Positions 44,517 to 57,779 of a DNA stretch of 64,000 nucleotides are shown here, piece by piece. The position numbers were made by a program, and so were the translations under genes. Positions within the stretch are counted from its first letter, which is position 1. Each line of letters begins with the position of its first letter. The DNA is from Bryum argenteum. Its lineage: Eukaryota > Streptophyta > Bryopsida > Bryales > Bryaceae. The notes under the pieces were generated by a model. It was not told where the DNA came from. It was given only the letters and a program-made list of their open reading frames with translations, and searched no databases. The stretch covers positions 1,137,501 through 1,201,500 of the forward strand of contig CM073331.1 in NCBI GenBank assembly GCA_037043015.1. Reading direction: 5' to 3'.

Positions 44517-45851
44517 ACAGTCAGTCCACCAAATGCAAAAAAAAGTCTTTTCACACCATCCCAAAAAAAACCCAAAAACCAAAAACCTATGCAAATCCCT
44601 TAATTCCTGACAAGAGAGTAGGTGACATTTAGTTTGTCAGAAAACAGACCCTAAAATATCTAAACATTCTAGAGCCATCCAGACTGATCCAATAACCAAC
44701 TATTCATTACCGTACTTTCATAATTAGACAATTATAGTTACCCCCAACCACTGACTTTTTGTGCACTTCCTAATTGGGGGTTCCCTTCAAATGAAATCAA
44801 AACTAATAATTTTCACTTATGGAAAAGATTCCATCCCACATGCACGTGTACCAATAACCATGGGTATATTCGGTAAGAATCTTTTCATGTTCTTTTGTAT
44901 TCCTTGATCCTTTTGGAGTATTTTGATTATGGATACTTGAATTGTATATTAAAAAAAAGAACAAAGGTTTTTATGTTTGTGTTTTGTGTATATGAATATT
45001 GTAAGAGGACGTGAATATTCTAGTATGTTGGTAACCATGTTTTGAAGATAGATATGTTGTTGTTTAGGACACAACTTTTATGGTATTTTAGTTGATTTTC
45101 TTTACAACTAGCTTAGGGTAGGTTTAGAGCAGGGCTACGGCTGTTGGAGAATGGAGGCCAGTCTATTCCATGTGGTATGCAAAATGGCGCCTTGGAGCCA
45201 TGAATAAGAAAGTGGGAAAGCATAAAAACCCACCAAAATGGGAGCTCTATTTTGCTTTGCTTGGGGCCATGTCGGTCACTACTAAATGCTAAAATGAAAC
45301 GAAATTGGTGTAAAGTGACACTCTAAAATGATTGCATTAGGTACATGGAGAAGCTATCATGTACCTCGAAGTCTAGATTAGATTATTGATTGCGCTACTA
45401 TAGTATGAACATTTTCTCGGATCAACATCCAAGGAGGAATCAAATTGGTATCAAAAAAGGAAAAAAGGCACCAAAAACAGAACCCTCACAAGCAAGCAAG
45501 AGACCCCGAGAACGTTCCAGAACTCACGGAATGAAATTATCACTGTACCTTAGATTTTTGTGTTTTTTTTTATAAAAAAAAACCCCACCAGTGGGTCTTA
45601 TCTTTAGCCAACCATCACATGGCTACCCTGGCCTACTCCCCATTTTTAATTTCAATCATAAAATATCAAAATGACATGTGTGAATGCATTCTGTTTTGGG
45701 TCTTAAAAAAAAAAAATAATTTGGAAGTAGTAAGTGTCAGGCTGTCAGCTAAAGCCGAGTCTGGAATTTGGTGCTAACTTGTAGCTTGAGTAGAATTCGT
45801 TTGGGGGAAAACTTGGGCGGCAAGTGATTTTATTTGTGGGTTGAAAGTAAC
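44517..45851. other. intergenic, no gene seen
   Basis: Includes a fragment of the dispersed repeat near 45300-45405. Confidence 0.35.
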
Positions 45852-46056
45852 TACACTAAATTTGATAATTAATGTTAGCTACACTAATTTACATAAACAT
45901 GTTATAAGTTTTTACTGTTGTTCAATAATTTTACCTACTATATTGGCCAAGATGGGGGTCCTTATATAGTATCAGATTTTTTAAAAAACAAAAGTAAAAA
46001 CTTATAGCATTTTCAAATTTTATAATAATCTAACACTAATTATCAAATTTAGTGTA
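45852..46056. mobile_element. short MITE with TACACTAAAT ends (copy 1)
   Basis: TACACTAAATTTGATAATTA to the reverse complement TAATTATCAAATTTAGTGTA, 205 bp. The middle (AAACATGTTATAAGTTTTTAC) is shared with 55889-56110. Confidence 0.8.
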
Positions 46057-46179
46057 CCCTCCTCCATATATCACGTGCTCATGGAAACTTGGAAACATGA
46101 CTTGAAATTAAAGATATTGAAAAAAATCAAGACTTTTGTATGCCTTTTATGTTAGGTTTAGTTGAAAATATCCATTGGA

Positions 46180-46450
46180 GATTCTTGATTCAAAATTGCC
46201 TAAATTACAAAAAACGATCTTTGTTTAGTTCAGGCCTGAAAAAAGCTTAATCTAAGTATCAATTAAAAGATTCAATTGTAGGATCTTGAAGTTAACTTGC
46301 CTTTGCACTTGTGTGCAAAATCTAGACAGTTGATATTTTTTTCATTTGTGAGATTTACAATGGTCAATGGTAGTTGATTATTTTTTGTGGGAGGCTCCAA
46401 AAAGTTGTTTTGACTTTCTTGTATCTTTAATGGGGTTTTAGTATGTGATT
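46180..46450. mobile_element. decayed TTAA-family MITE, reverse orientation
   Basis: The reverse interior is recognisable (TCAATTGTAGGATCTTGAAG, CATTTGTGAGATTTACAATG). Ends lost. Confidence 0.55.
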
Positions 46451-47131
46451 CAAGGAAAATGAGATATGGAGTAGAAATTTTCGTTCTAGTTCGAAAGAGA
46501 TGATACAACAAGAAGTAGGGCAATTTCTTGTTTGGGTATATGGAATATGAAGATTGAAAAAAGTGAATTGGTGGGCTTCCTATGGAGATGAGATTTCTTT
46601 CGTTAGTGGTATTGCTATTGTAGTTATGGTTGCAAAAATGAACATCGATAGCCTGGATAGAGTGTGGTATTTCCACCAAGCATAATAACATAGGATATTC
46701 TTTGTACTTGAAATATTGAAATCATAAAGGGACAAAAACTAATACTAAAGATACTATAGTTTCTCAAAATAGGTTGATATCCGAAATCTGAAAATACAAG
46801 AACATTCTTGAAATCTGGTAATTATGGTAATCATGACGTACCGTAAGTCACACTAGCTTAGCGGCCTCTGCTCACCATATGACCAGAATCAGCCTTGAAA
46901 CTGTGTACACCACATTCATTATTTCCAAGTAAAGGTAAATTAGTTTACAAATTTGGAAGCTACTGCATACGTGTAAATGAAGGATTTGTACCACTTGTGA
47001 TGCAGCACAGTACAATAAGTCAAAGAGTGTTAACCATGTTGGGCACATTAGATTACAATCCAACGCGACCATACGTGTAAAGAAGTGCAACAGAAGTCAA
47101 GAGGTAAAAATCCAAAACTAAATGGTAAATC

Positions 47132-47229
47132 ACCAGAAGTCAACTAGCAGTAATGCAAACCGAAGAGAAAACCACGGAAGTCAAGTAGCAATAATGCAAA
47201 CCTGAAAGAAAACCACGGAAGTCAAGTAG
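47132..47229 (+). repeat. 41-bp tandem repeat
   Basis: CCACGGAAGTCAAGTAG with AATAATGCAAACC recurs at 47132 (diverged), 47172 and 47213. It lies in the 3-prime flank of the DUF789 gene. Confidence 0.75.
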
Positions 47230-47791
47230 ATACTGGTGACATTTATTTTTCTCGAAACATTTACAGCTGAAAAGATCTTGGAGGTGTGTCACCAAAATGT
47301 CTACTATAGCACTCAGCAAGGAAAAAAAGGAGTACTCATGAACTAACTTGATCTTAGATCCAAGCCTCTTGAACTGATGCTACGTGGATAGGACGGGAGT
47401 AATATAGGAATAGCAAAAGAGTGTGTGTTCTTCTCATCAACTCCCCAGTCCCCTACTAGAACTTTTACAGATTGCAACTTCAACTACCACTAAACATAAC
47501 ATTACGCATCATCAATAGTATCCACAAGATTGGAATTGATGTCCCCTGAGAGGCTGGGAAAAAAGAAAGGTTGCCTCTAAACTAAAAAACTAATCAAAGC
47601 TCGAATGAAGTGCAATCATTTTCCGCAGGTTTTTTCTATTTTTTTGTACTTTTTTTTTGGTTTCAGGTGAAGGAAAAAACTGAAACTAAATCAAAATGCC
47701 AGCGCATATACCTTGCAGCAGAGTCTGCGTCTCTGGCAGCAGGTGTATACTTTGTCGTGGTAGATACATAGTAATGATACAGCCCACTCTC

Positions 47792-50101
47792 TTAACGACG
47801 ATTAGGAGTAGCGTGATTCATGTAAAAAGAGAAGTCTGGATGATGCACACCGTTTCGCTTCAGATGATCAATCGCTGCCTTCTGAAGCTCCTGAAGCTCC
47901 TGACGCTTCTCTGCATTCGGTAACCAGACAGCTCCTCTCAACTTGTAGGAGGCAAGCCCAAATGCTGTGAGCTTCTGTGGCTCGGAAGCTGGCATTGTTG
48001 GCATGTGGCACACATCCTTGCCACACAGTGACCTCATAGAAACGTCTGCCAACACGAATCCAAGAAGTAAGACCTCAAGAGCATATAGCAACTACCGGTG
48101 TGTTAACCTCTGCAAGTAGGAAGGTTGTGATGGTGTACCTCCTTCGGCCTGCAACGGCTTCGACAAAGGATGAAACGTGAGGAAGCAAGCATCCAAATCT
48201 CGAAGAGTAGGCCCAGTTGGTATCCGATAGATGGGATACCATGCTACCGACAGGTAACTGTTCGGCAAAAGTTCGTAGCTTCGCAATGAGCGCAAAAGAT
48301 TCTCTTTTGGAAAATCGCGCGAAAGCTCCGCGATCTGGCATATTCACAAACGAAGATTGAAGTGTCAGTGCAGATCGTGATGAGGAGAACAGTAAAGAAT
48401 GTGAAAAAGTGAAATTCCAGAGTCACGATCAATTGTGTCAGCAGCACTTCAACGTTTTCGAAATTGGTGTAAGGATATAAGAGCGCACCTTATCGACAAG
48501 AGGCACACGACAGTATGGCGATATAGTCTCAAAATAAGACCACACTTCCCCATCTTCGTAAGATCGACATTCCAACTTGGAACTGCCCCCTAATTTTGCA
48601 GAGGGGCCATCAACACCCTTATAACTCCGGCGGGAGGATTCAGTTTCACCATCGCTGCTCGTTTCACTGCTTGTGTCACTCTCGGATCCCCATTGATTCC
48701 TGCACAAAAATGCCAATACCTCGTTAATTGATGTTGCAAATGAACGACAGAGGATTATAGACATGATTACAGGAACTCAGACGCAATCAGACACTTAAAT
48801 TTATACTTACGATGTCTGTCACTGCCGAGGGAAATACAAGTACTAAGAGATACCCTTCCAGAGGGAGCCATTGCTCAAGCACATCCACACAAGAAACCGG
48901 ATCTTTCAGTAACCTAGAATCCGGAATACCACAGAATTGGGATGCTCAACAACAAGCACCTGGATCCAGTATCAAACCGCCGTGATGGCACTGTGTACAG
49001 CTCAATAGCTGACAGATACGGTACGTAGTACTGGACCACGCTTTCGCCACCATTCAACACCAATGGCACACTGGCTCCATACGCGCTCCATTCATCGAAG
49101 GAGTCCCATAAATCTCCAAGAGTGAAGTACACAGAATCTTCAGGGTTGAAGCATCGTTTCTGTGAAGAATCGCGGACGCAGGACTGCAAATCGTTACGCA
49201 CATTTGTCAGTAAACCAATTCTTACGTCTTAATCTCGAAGATGATCTACGTATAGGAGGTTTAGAAAGTTCTAAAGTGTCGAGACACGAGAATTCAAGTG
49301 TTCCAAGTGTACAGGTTCACCCGCCTCATGCTTTCGGCCCTGCTTTCACGATCACGTCAAAAACATGAAGTGGCAAAAACACAGTACTGTACTTGCACAT
49401 GCGCAACACAAGAATATGTTTGTAGAGACAGATCATCACGAGTGAACGGCACTGGCTATTATTAGATAGTCATGTGCCACTACAACTATAGAAACAGAAA
49501 ACAATGCGTATCTTCCGTTTGGGAACTGCACGGAGAAAAGGATGCAACAAAACACGTTGTTCGCTATCGATCGAGACTACAGCGCGATAGAGAGAGTTTC
49601 ACAGTTGTAGACTAACATCCATTGTGATACTCAATTGCAATTCAGATAGAGAACTTACAACCTGTGATGTCAAGATCTCAATGACAAACAAGTGAGCGGA
49701 AAATTCATATGGAAAAATCAAGCCGTAAATCGCAAAACTTCCAGAGTCGACACCTACAAATAGACAATCTACAGCGCGAAGTAAATCCTCGCCAATTGGA
49801 TCTGATTCAGTACCTTAGGCAGATGTTGAGTCTTAACACGAGGCGTTGTGACTTCAAGGAAGCGATCTAAATTGGAAGGACGGCCAGAGATAGAGGCCGA
49901 TGACGGCGGATAGCTTCTCTCAATCCCGTCAGGCGTCCCTGCCTTGCTGTACCTCGGGCCACTTCGCCTCCCGTACTCTCCGTTAGAGTGCTGATGCTTC
50001 ACATTTGGCCGCGAATATGATTTGTTACCTCGGTGCCTCTGATCTTCCTGATGTCGCAAACCCTCACTACTGGTAACACCGGTCGAAGCTGAATCAACCA
50101 T
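47792..50101 (-). CDS. DUF789 family protein
   Basis: Five exons (49814-50101, 48960-49183, 48489-48699, 48139-48334, 47792-48045) join in frame to 390 aa with GT-AG borders and phases 0, 2, 0, 1. Family landmarks in order: [10 protein letters not shown] near residue 78; [20 protein letters not shown] and [15 protein letters not shown] in exon 2; an acidic, Ser-rich linker ([12 protein letters not shown]) in exon 3; [20 protein letters not shown] in exon 4; [13 protein letters not shown] and [11 protein letters not shown] near the end. DUF789 is a plant family known by conservation only; its biochemical role is not established. The N-terminal about 75 residues are low-complexity, basic and likely disordered. 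The start at 50101 is the only ATG that leads into the conserved LDRFLE block. Confidence 0.92.
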
Positions 50102-51091
50102 CGATCTACTCCTCCAAACCGTCGAGTGCTATCTCACACCGAACTCTCCCTCTTACAACTCTCCCGCCAAAAGCACCTTACCCTCGCCGAATATGCACCT
50201 CAGACAATACTACCGCAGCAACAAGACTCCATACCAGAATGCCTTGCACCTGCAAATCTCCACTCCGAAAACCTTGGAAAGTGAAAAGATATATACTATC
50301 ACTTTGGAATAAAAACACTATCGCTCAATCAAAACGCTGAAGTCGCGCCAAAAGAGAGAAAGCTCAGCTTCGGATTGATCTAACGTCCAACTCGAATGCT
50401 CATCAAGCTGACAAACTCTCTCGAACCTTCGAAAACACTCTCGCCGAACAAGAAAATCTCTCAATCAAATCAGAGAAGACAAGCCCCCGCCTTCGAATTA
50501 CTCTGACGTCCAACTCGAATGCGACAAACGCTCTCGAAACCAGAGACCTTAAAGAACTATTATCGCTAAGGGAATACGAATGAAAAGATCTATCTATCAG
50601 CTGCGCGCGAAAGTCCCATCAATTCCAGACGCCGAAAGCGGTTACACAAGAAGACCAGAAAAATTGATCGAAATGATGGGAAGTCTGCAATTCGTTTTGA
50701 GCGACAAACAATCGAAGCACTGGCCTACTTTTCGCGGCTTTTCGAGACAACGAAGACACGGATTGTGGCAGAGGTTGCTGGCTATGGCGAGCGTTGAGGA
50801 ATTGATATTCTGAAAAGAGCGATTGAGTGAATGAGAGCAGTTGAAACTTCTAGAAAGGAGATATTCTCTATGATGATTGATTGTTAAAGGAAGGCTCGCG
50901 CAGAAATCCAAGCGCTACTTGACCACGAAGCAAAAAACTGTTATGAGCTTCGCTTCTCGAACTTCTTCAGTCTAGTAGACGAGCCGAACGGAAGGGAAGG
51001 GAAGAGAGGAAGGTGGTGACCGGGAAAAGAACATTCGTTCTTTGGATGAATGAAAATTTTGCTTCTTAACCCTACCGGCGCCGGCCGAGAT
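50102..51091. other. DUF789 upstream region
   Basis: The likely promoter and leader lie here. The sequence TCTCGAACC/GTCCAACTCGAATG repeats at about 50390 and 50508. The short plus-strand frame at 50580-50813 has no recognisable content. Confidence 0.4.
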
Positions 51092-51230
51092 AAAAAGTGG
51101 GGGCGTGGTGGATGACAGATCGCGTTGGATGCTTTTCATCCAATTACGTGTACGTTTTAAGCATTACATCACCTTAAAAAGTGGGGGCGTGGTGGATGAC
51201 CGATCCGCCGGATGTTTTTCATCTGATTAC
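51092..51230 (+). repeat. 84-bp tandem duplication
   Basis: AAAAAGTGGGGGCGTGGTGG begins units at 51092 and 51176. The following sequence (CGATCnGC, GGATG, TTTTCATC) is also conserved. Confidence 0.8.
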
Positions 51231-51729
51231 ATCAACTAGAAGTTAAATAGAATCAAATAGAAGTGAGTGAAATGGAATGTGCAAAGATTTAGGTGTCGTG
51301 AATATATATGAAAAGAATGATTTGTGAATGTAGGTAATGTTGTGTATTTTATCAAATTTGAATATAGATGAGATTTATCTTCATAGAATTATGTTCCGAA
51401 TGTAGATATTGTGATATGACATCAATTAAATGTTTTTGCTAACTATAATTTCTAATATTATTATTAGAATGCCCATGTAAGCATAGTAATATCTTATTTG
51501 TTGTTGTATTTGTAATTTGTACTATGAATTTTTTTGCAATTAGTACAATTAGAATCTTCACTTTTGGTTGTTATAGTTAGATCAGCTTCTAGATTACTTT
51601 ACTGCACTGCAGTTGATTAGACACTAGTAGCATATATTACCACTAGGATCTTTCAGTAGTTACATTGATTTTAAAAGTTGTCATGTTTATGTTTTGTACC
51701 ACGGTTGATTCGACATTGTTGGTTGCTTG

Positions 51730-52050
51730 TAATTGAATTGTCTCCTTCTGTGTTGATTTCTCAAACATAGTTGGCAACTTGTAACCTCCTATGACTGATT
51801 TCTTGTACATTGTGACTTGGCGACCGGATTCTTGTAACTAATTTGTCTCCTTTTGTGTTGGATTCTTGTAACTAATTTGTCTCCTTCTGCGTCGGATTCT
51901 TCTGAGTGAACGGTCTCCTTCTCCGTAGATTTCTTGTACACTATGACTTCGCGACTGAATTGTCGCCTTTTATATTAGATTCTTGTAATTGAATTGTCTC
52001 ATTTTTGTATTGGAATCTTGTAACTGAACTCTCTCCTCTTTTATTGAATT
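51730..52050 (+). repeat. degenerate minisatellite
   Basis: Units of about 35 bp built on GGATTCTTGTAACTAATTTG and TCTCCTTCTG, imperfectly repeated seven or more times. Confidence 0.65.
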
Positions 52051-52615
52051 TGGTATAATGTTTGCATCAAGTACACTTAGAATCTGACAGGTTCAGTTAT
52101 TATAGTTGTATATGCTTTGCGTTGATGTAAAGTGTTTCCATATAGTACAACTTGGATGCTAGAATTTGGTTGTTCGTCATTGCATCAGTTGTTTTGTTCA
52201 TTTTGAAACTATAATTGATTAGATTCATTTGCATTCACGATTATTATAAATATTTCAATCTTGTCAACATAGTTAGAAATGATACCCATGTGTTTTTAGA
52301 CTACATAAAAATATGGAAATAATAACATGGTATTTAGAAAATCATACAGAAAAAAAAAATGTCGTAACTTATACATAGGAAGGGTTTATTATTTATGGTT
52401 AAGATTTTTAATGTTGTAGCTAATTAGGACACTTTTGTGGAGGGAGAGGAATGGGGATTAGGAGTGCAAGATTTTGCCTTCCCCCCTATTTTTGATAGTT
52501 TCGACTACTCAAACGGTTCAGAACAAAATCATATGGTTGGATTTCCCAAGATATAAAAATAAAAAATTATGTGATTGAGTTTCTCAAACTTAGAACAAAA
52601 AAAATAAAAATAATA

Positions 52616-52652
<37 letters not shown>

Positions 52653-54264
52653 AACTTCATTTGCGGATTTCAGATATGGCTGTTTGGGGTCACTTTCGAG
52701 CTTCTCCTTTAGTAATTAACACAAAAATCCAAAATTAATGATTCCAATAGATCCAATCTCTTACAAACTTTACACTTTCTCCATAACCAATCCTTTCACC
52801 AAGCTTCCCAATCAAAAAAATTGCTATTTCCAAGCATCACCCCTAAGAAATCATGTACAAATTATGAAAAGGTGTGTTTTACAAGACAAGGACATCTAAT
52901 GCTTGTGCTTTACATGATTAGGACCACCCTCTTGTCTGAGTGGTCACCTTTTCCTTTCTCTCCCCATTGGGTACCCCCAAAAAAGAATGGGTACTCTTGA
53001 TTATCATTAAATACCTTACAACTTGGACAGGAATAATTTTTTTTTTTTGCTTTCTAAGATTATTCATAGAAGTTATTTGGGGTAAACCCTAAATATTAAT
53101 GGACCATTCTCATGTTTGCAAAAGTGGGTGTCGTGTACTAGAGTATTTTTGTCATTGATGTTGATGTCCATGTGCATTTTCAAGGCAATGCTAGTTGCAC
53201 TTGCATGTATTTATTTTTTTATTTTTTTGAAATTGTTATTTTATATTAACATCCATGTGCAACTTTTTATTTTGTTTCGTTTGGTAAAAGTGAAAGTTAC
53301 CTTGCATTATGGTGATAGGTGCACTTGTTACCGAGTGCTTACCCTCATGGAGGTAGGTGGTTTTATTCTCTAAAGTCGATATGGACCACATTTGTTTTTC
53401 CAAAATAATTATGGTTGTTTTTGTAAAAACTAAAATTTGACTCAATATATGTTAAGATTCATACGGATAAATTTGATGGAATCGCTGGGTAGATCAATTA
53501 GATGATTTTAAATAGGAATCGACCGTTGGATTTTTCCAGAATCAAATTCATAAAGTACTTGTTTGTGGATTTCAGGTGAGGTGTATTGTAGAGGATTTCC
53601 TACAGGGGTTACCGTGGAGAAAGTTATAGCAACTGGTATTGTCAACACTAAATATGCATTTCAGTGTTGGTATGTGTAAGAGAAAGTATGTTTGGTTTTG
53701 AGTATAATGCAAAATCTCAATATCCGGTTGCGTTTCAAGGACTTGATGTATTTTGAGTGTTCTCAAAGAAAAACGAGCGTATAACAATTTCGAATAGATT
53801 TCAACAAGGCTTGCAAAAACTTTCAACCTCATATGATAATAAACTGAGTCAATATGCGCCTACTCAAAGGTCAAAACAACCCTCGTTGGGCTCTTTACAA
53901 CTTCAAAGGTTGAGGCTTTCCAACTTCTATTACTCACTCTTTGTTCCCAATAAAACCCCCAGTAGTTTCAGGTCTTTCCCAAATCAATCCAAAATTTAGT
54001 ACATCCAATTCCAACTCCAAAATATAGTAAAAAAGAATCTTCACTAGTCAAGGTAAAGCACACCGAGTTTGATAACAAAGCCACAAATACTTGCTCACAA
54101 AATGTGTGTTTAAATGGCAAACTGATTATTAACAATGCATAATCCCCTCCTACGCGGTAATTCCCTCCCGACCGGGAATTGTGAGAAATATTTCCATCCA
54201 TATTCCACATTCCATTCATAAACTCTTGCAGATGTTTACATTGAGCAATCGCGCGCAAGAAGAG
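52051..54264. other. AT-rich intergenic stretch
   Basis: Includes an A/T low-complexity run near 52595-52655. No gene or element ends that I can support. Confidence 0.35.
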
Positions 54265-54930
54265 CGTGAAATTGTCCCTCTCTTTAGGCTCCACTCGTCT
54301 CGTTGACGATAATATCCCCCATTGCCCTCGTCTCGTCAAGAATAATGTCTTGGTTTGCCCTCTTCTCGTCGGGGACAATTTCCCGCATTGCCTTTGTCTA
54401 ATCGAGGATGATTTCCCGGTTTGCCCTCATCTCGTCGGAGGCGTTGCCCTAATCTCATTGAGGATGATTTTCCGGTTTGCCCTCGTCTCGTCGGAGGCGT
54501 TGCCCTAATCTCATTGAGGATGATTTTCCGGTTTGCCCTCGTCTCGTCGGAGGCGTTGCCCTAATCTCATTGAGGATGATTTTCCGGTTGCCCTTGTCTC
54601 AATGAGGATGATTTCCCACACTGCCCTCACCTCGTCGAAGATAATTTCCCACGCTCTCCTCTTGTCGAGGACAATTTCTCGATTTGCCCTCGTCTCCTAG
54701 AGGATGATTTCTCGGTTTGCCCTCATCTCCTAGAGGATGATTTCTCGGTTTGCCCTCGTCTCGTCGAGGATGCTTTCCCACGCTGCCCTCATCTCGTTGA
54801 GGATGCTTTCCCACGTAGCCCTCATCTCGTCGAGGATGATTTCGCTCAACACCCTCGTCTTGTCAAAGATGATATCCCGCATCACCCTCATATCGTCGAG
54901 GATGATTTCGCTCGTCGCACGCGATTGTCC
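54265..54930. repeat. 33-bp minisatellite with a 56-bp higher-order unit
   Basis: The basic unit reads GATGATTTCCCGGTTTGCCC then TCGTCTCGTCGAG, 33 bp and so a whole number of codons. Around 54415-54585 a 56-bp compound (33 bp plus GGCGTTGCCCTAATCTCATT) repeats about three times. The periodicity yields repetitive frames on both strands (for example DEGKPRNHPLG), most likely artefacts. Confidence 0.85.
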
Positions 54931-55382
54931 TACACACAAAAGCAAGTGGTCAAAACACATGCAGATTGGGTGTTGGAACCAATAAAAAAATCTCCTGCAG
55001 AGCATATTACGAGAAGCATATGCACTGACATGAAAGAGGAAAAACGAAAGGGGATGTATGCAAATATCTGCTGGGCCTGGACTGGGTAAAGTAAAGTGAT
55101 GGGGTGGGGTGGGGTATGCAGCAACCAAGCAATGGGGTACCATGCCCAAACAAACTGCCTTTTTATCTGTCCCCCCATACTCACCTCACTAGCTAGCCAC
55201 CTCATGGATGGACTCAAAGGATCTCCTTCCATCACTCATCACCTGAATTGCCTAGTGTAGCAACACTTGGCTTTGCAGCAGAAAATTACTCCCACTCCGG
55301 AATTTAAAAAAATAAATAAATAAAATAAAACATTAATAATTTAAGTAATGATTAAGAAATAAAATAAAATCGATAGAATATA

Positions 55383-55701
55383 TACCGTACCACCATAGCA
55401 CGTTTGGTCCTCAACTAACGAATATTTCTTTTTTATTGAAAAAATAAGGTTTGTATGCCAAAAGTAGATTTTAAAATAAATTATTTAATTAATTAATTCA
55501 AAAAAAAAAAAAAAAACATTCTTTTGTTTTTTGAGAGAGATGAACTAGAGGCTCTGGCTGTTGTAGAAACTCATCCTGTTGAATGTTGCAAGAACTTATA
55601 ATTTTTCCGTCGTTTTGTTCCTCTTGGCTTGAAAATTCTAATTCTTTGAATTTCTCAAAAATATAATTAATTATGAACGAACGTGCTATGGTGATACGGT
55701 A
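55383..55701. mobile_element. MITE, CCGTAxCACCATAGC family (copy 3)
   Basis: TA-CCGTACCACCATAGCACGTT to GTGCTATGGTGATACGG-TA, 319 bp. Confidence 0.8.
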
Positions 55702-55888
55702 TATGTTCCATGGTTTATCGATTGGTGCATGCTTGTAGTGTCCTACTTTAAGGAATCTTTTATACCCAAGTAATATCTTGTAAATGAACGAGTTTATGGA
55801 GACTTGCCTCTTGGTTGGAGTCCCTTGTTTTAGATCAAGAACTATTATAAAATAGCAAAGGAGGGTGACCTAATTTAATAAAGACTGG

Positions 55889-56110
55889 TACACTAAATAG
55901 GTAGATTAGTGTTAGATACACTAATTTATATAAACATGTTATAAGTTTTTACTCTTCGTCGATATTTTTATCCTTTACATCAGTCAAGATGGGGATCCTT
56001 CCACAATATTAGAATCAATACTCTTGTTAATTTTTTTTTTGTCAAAAATAAAAACTTACAACATTTTCAAATCTTGTAAAAATCTAACACTAATCTACCT
56101 ATTTAGTGTA
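55889..56110. mobile_element. short MITE with TACACTAAAT ends (copy 2)
   Basis: TACACTAAATAGGTAGATTA to TAATCTACCTATTTAGTGTA, 222 bp. The middle is shared with 45852-46056. Confidence 0.8.
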
Positions 56111-57317
56111 GTCTAAACTGACAAAAGAAGGTGGCATAAATTAGCAAAGGGGGGGGGGGTGTATAGCTCCTAAGAGTGAGCCCGTACCCAATGGATATAA
56201 TTTGTTCACCTCATTTTTTCTTAGCATAAGACTTTGGGAAATTATAAAAACATGGGACTTGAAAATATTTTTATATCGGAAAACATGTGTTTTTGTGGTT
56301 TGTTATTTGGTGCCGTGGTCTACTTTGAGGAAATTCAAGGGTGAATCATTAATAGATAGATAGAAACTTCGGTCCCTTTCTAAGGGGCTGGCGTGAATGA
56401 AGTGTCCGTTCGTAATGCTAATATCCCGATGGCCACCGTACAAGGGGATGAATCATTGATACCTAGGTTGTGTCATATAAGTTATGGAGTTGATGGTTTG
56501 AGGTTCTTTTGCATGCCTCTTGTCTCTTGTTCAATCTTTCATTCCTACGAGATGTTTACGAGTTGTTTTTTCAGTAGAGTTGCATTCTGAATATATCACA
56601 ATATTTCATGTCCTTGATGGCAAAACACTATAGTGTTAAATAGTCAAATTTGTGTTAAAATTTATAACAAAAAACTTTCTTACTACAATTGTAATGATAG
56701 TCTTTAGGAAAAATTCATGTCACTAAAATATATAATGAACTTGATCTTTTTCGGGGGTTAAAACTTTAAAGAGCCTTAACTTCTTCATCCAATACCTGAT
56801 TTCGACAAGATTTTTTACACTAAATCACAAAACCAACTTTAGTCATTCCATATATCATCCAATATGGGGCAATATTTACACACAACTTCCGTTGTAGTTT
56901 TTGAAACTTTCGTTGACATGCTCTAACAATGTTAGATTTTACATCATTCCAAATATTACCTTTCAAACAACAAAAATTCCTAGATTCCTAAATGGTCCAA
57001 TAGAAATGAATGTACACGCCCAAGAGTCAATCTCATCCACAAGAAAGAACCAAAATCCCTCCACCAATTAAATCACTCCAGCCTGTCAGAATAAGACCAG
57101 GGATATTTTTACCTTTTAATTTACCCCCCCAAAAAAACAAAAAGATATTTGGTTACCCTTTAGCCCTTACTAGCCACGTGGAAATTAACTTCAGACCACT
57201 AGGATAGTGTCAGGTGGACAAAGAACTCCGTAATAGCACCCTAGGCTAGTAGGGTGCTATTATAGGATAAAGGGAACCCAACAAATGGATGAGGCTCTGT
57301 GGCTACTCGATCGTGTG
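56111..57317. other. intergenic, no gene seen
   Basis: Includes a reverse match near 56355-56390 to the AGAAAGGGAC...TATC sequence of 27140-27205, and a perfect-looking hairpin at 57232-57263 (AATAGCACCCTA / TAGGGTGCTATT). Confidence 0.4.
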
Positions 57318-57423
57318 TACTCCCTCTGTCCCATTCTCATTGTCCAATAGGTTCTTTCAAATGTACCTCCCAAGGTAGATTTGAGAGAACCTATTGGACA
57401 ATAAGAATGGGACGGAGGGAGTA
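57318..57423. mobile_element. short Stowaway-type MITE (copy 2)
   Basis: TA-CTCCCTCTGTCCCATTCTCA to its inverse TGGGACGGAGGGAG-TA. About 106 bp, foldback. A T/G-rich tract (57424-57600) follows. Confidence 0.88.
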
Positions 57424-57742
57424 TTTTTTTTTTTTTTTTTCCCTGTTTGCTTTTGCAACGTCTCATCTTTGCTTTTAGCTCCCCTTTTTGTTCTTTGTTT
57501 TTTTGGGGTTTTTTTGGGGGTTTTTTTGGGGGTTTTTTTTTTTGTTTTTTTTTATTTTTCAATTTTTTTCTCCTCTTTTTGATTGTTTTGTTTTTTTATC
57601 GCTTTTTAGTGTGGTGTGATTGGGGCCTGTGATTTTGGAATTTTTTTATTGGGTGATGGGCATTTGGGTTTGGAGGGACTCAAAAGTTTTTGGGACTTGT
57701 GGTTGATATTTTGGAGTGTGTACTCCATCTCTCAACGTCCAA

Positions 57743-57743
<1 letters not shown>

Positions 57744-57779
<36 letters not shown>
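57744..57779. repeat. poly-T tract
   Basis: About 35 uninterrupted T. Confidence 0.9.

Noticed and set aside
54599-55149. Repetitive frames such as DEGKPRNHPLG
   Set aside because: A by-product of a 33-bp minisatellite; open on both strands, as expected when the period is a multiple of three.
57260-57632. Lys/Pro-rich and Phe/Val-rich frames
   Set aside because: They come from the T/G-rich low-complexity tract next to a Stowaway element.
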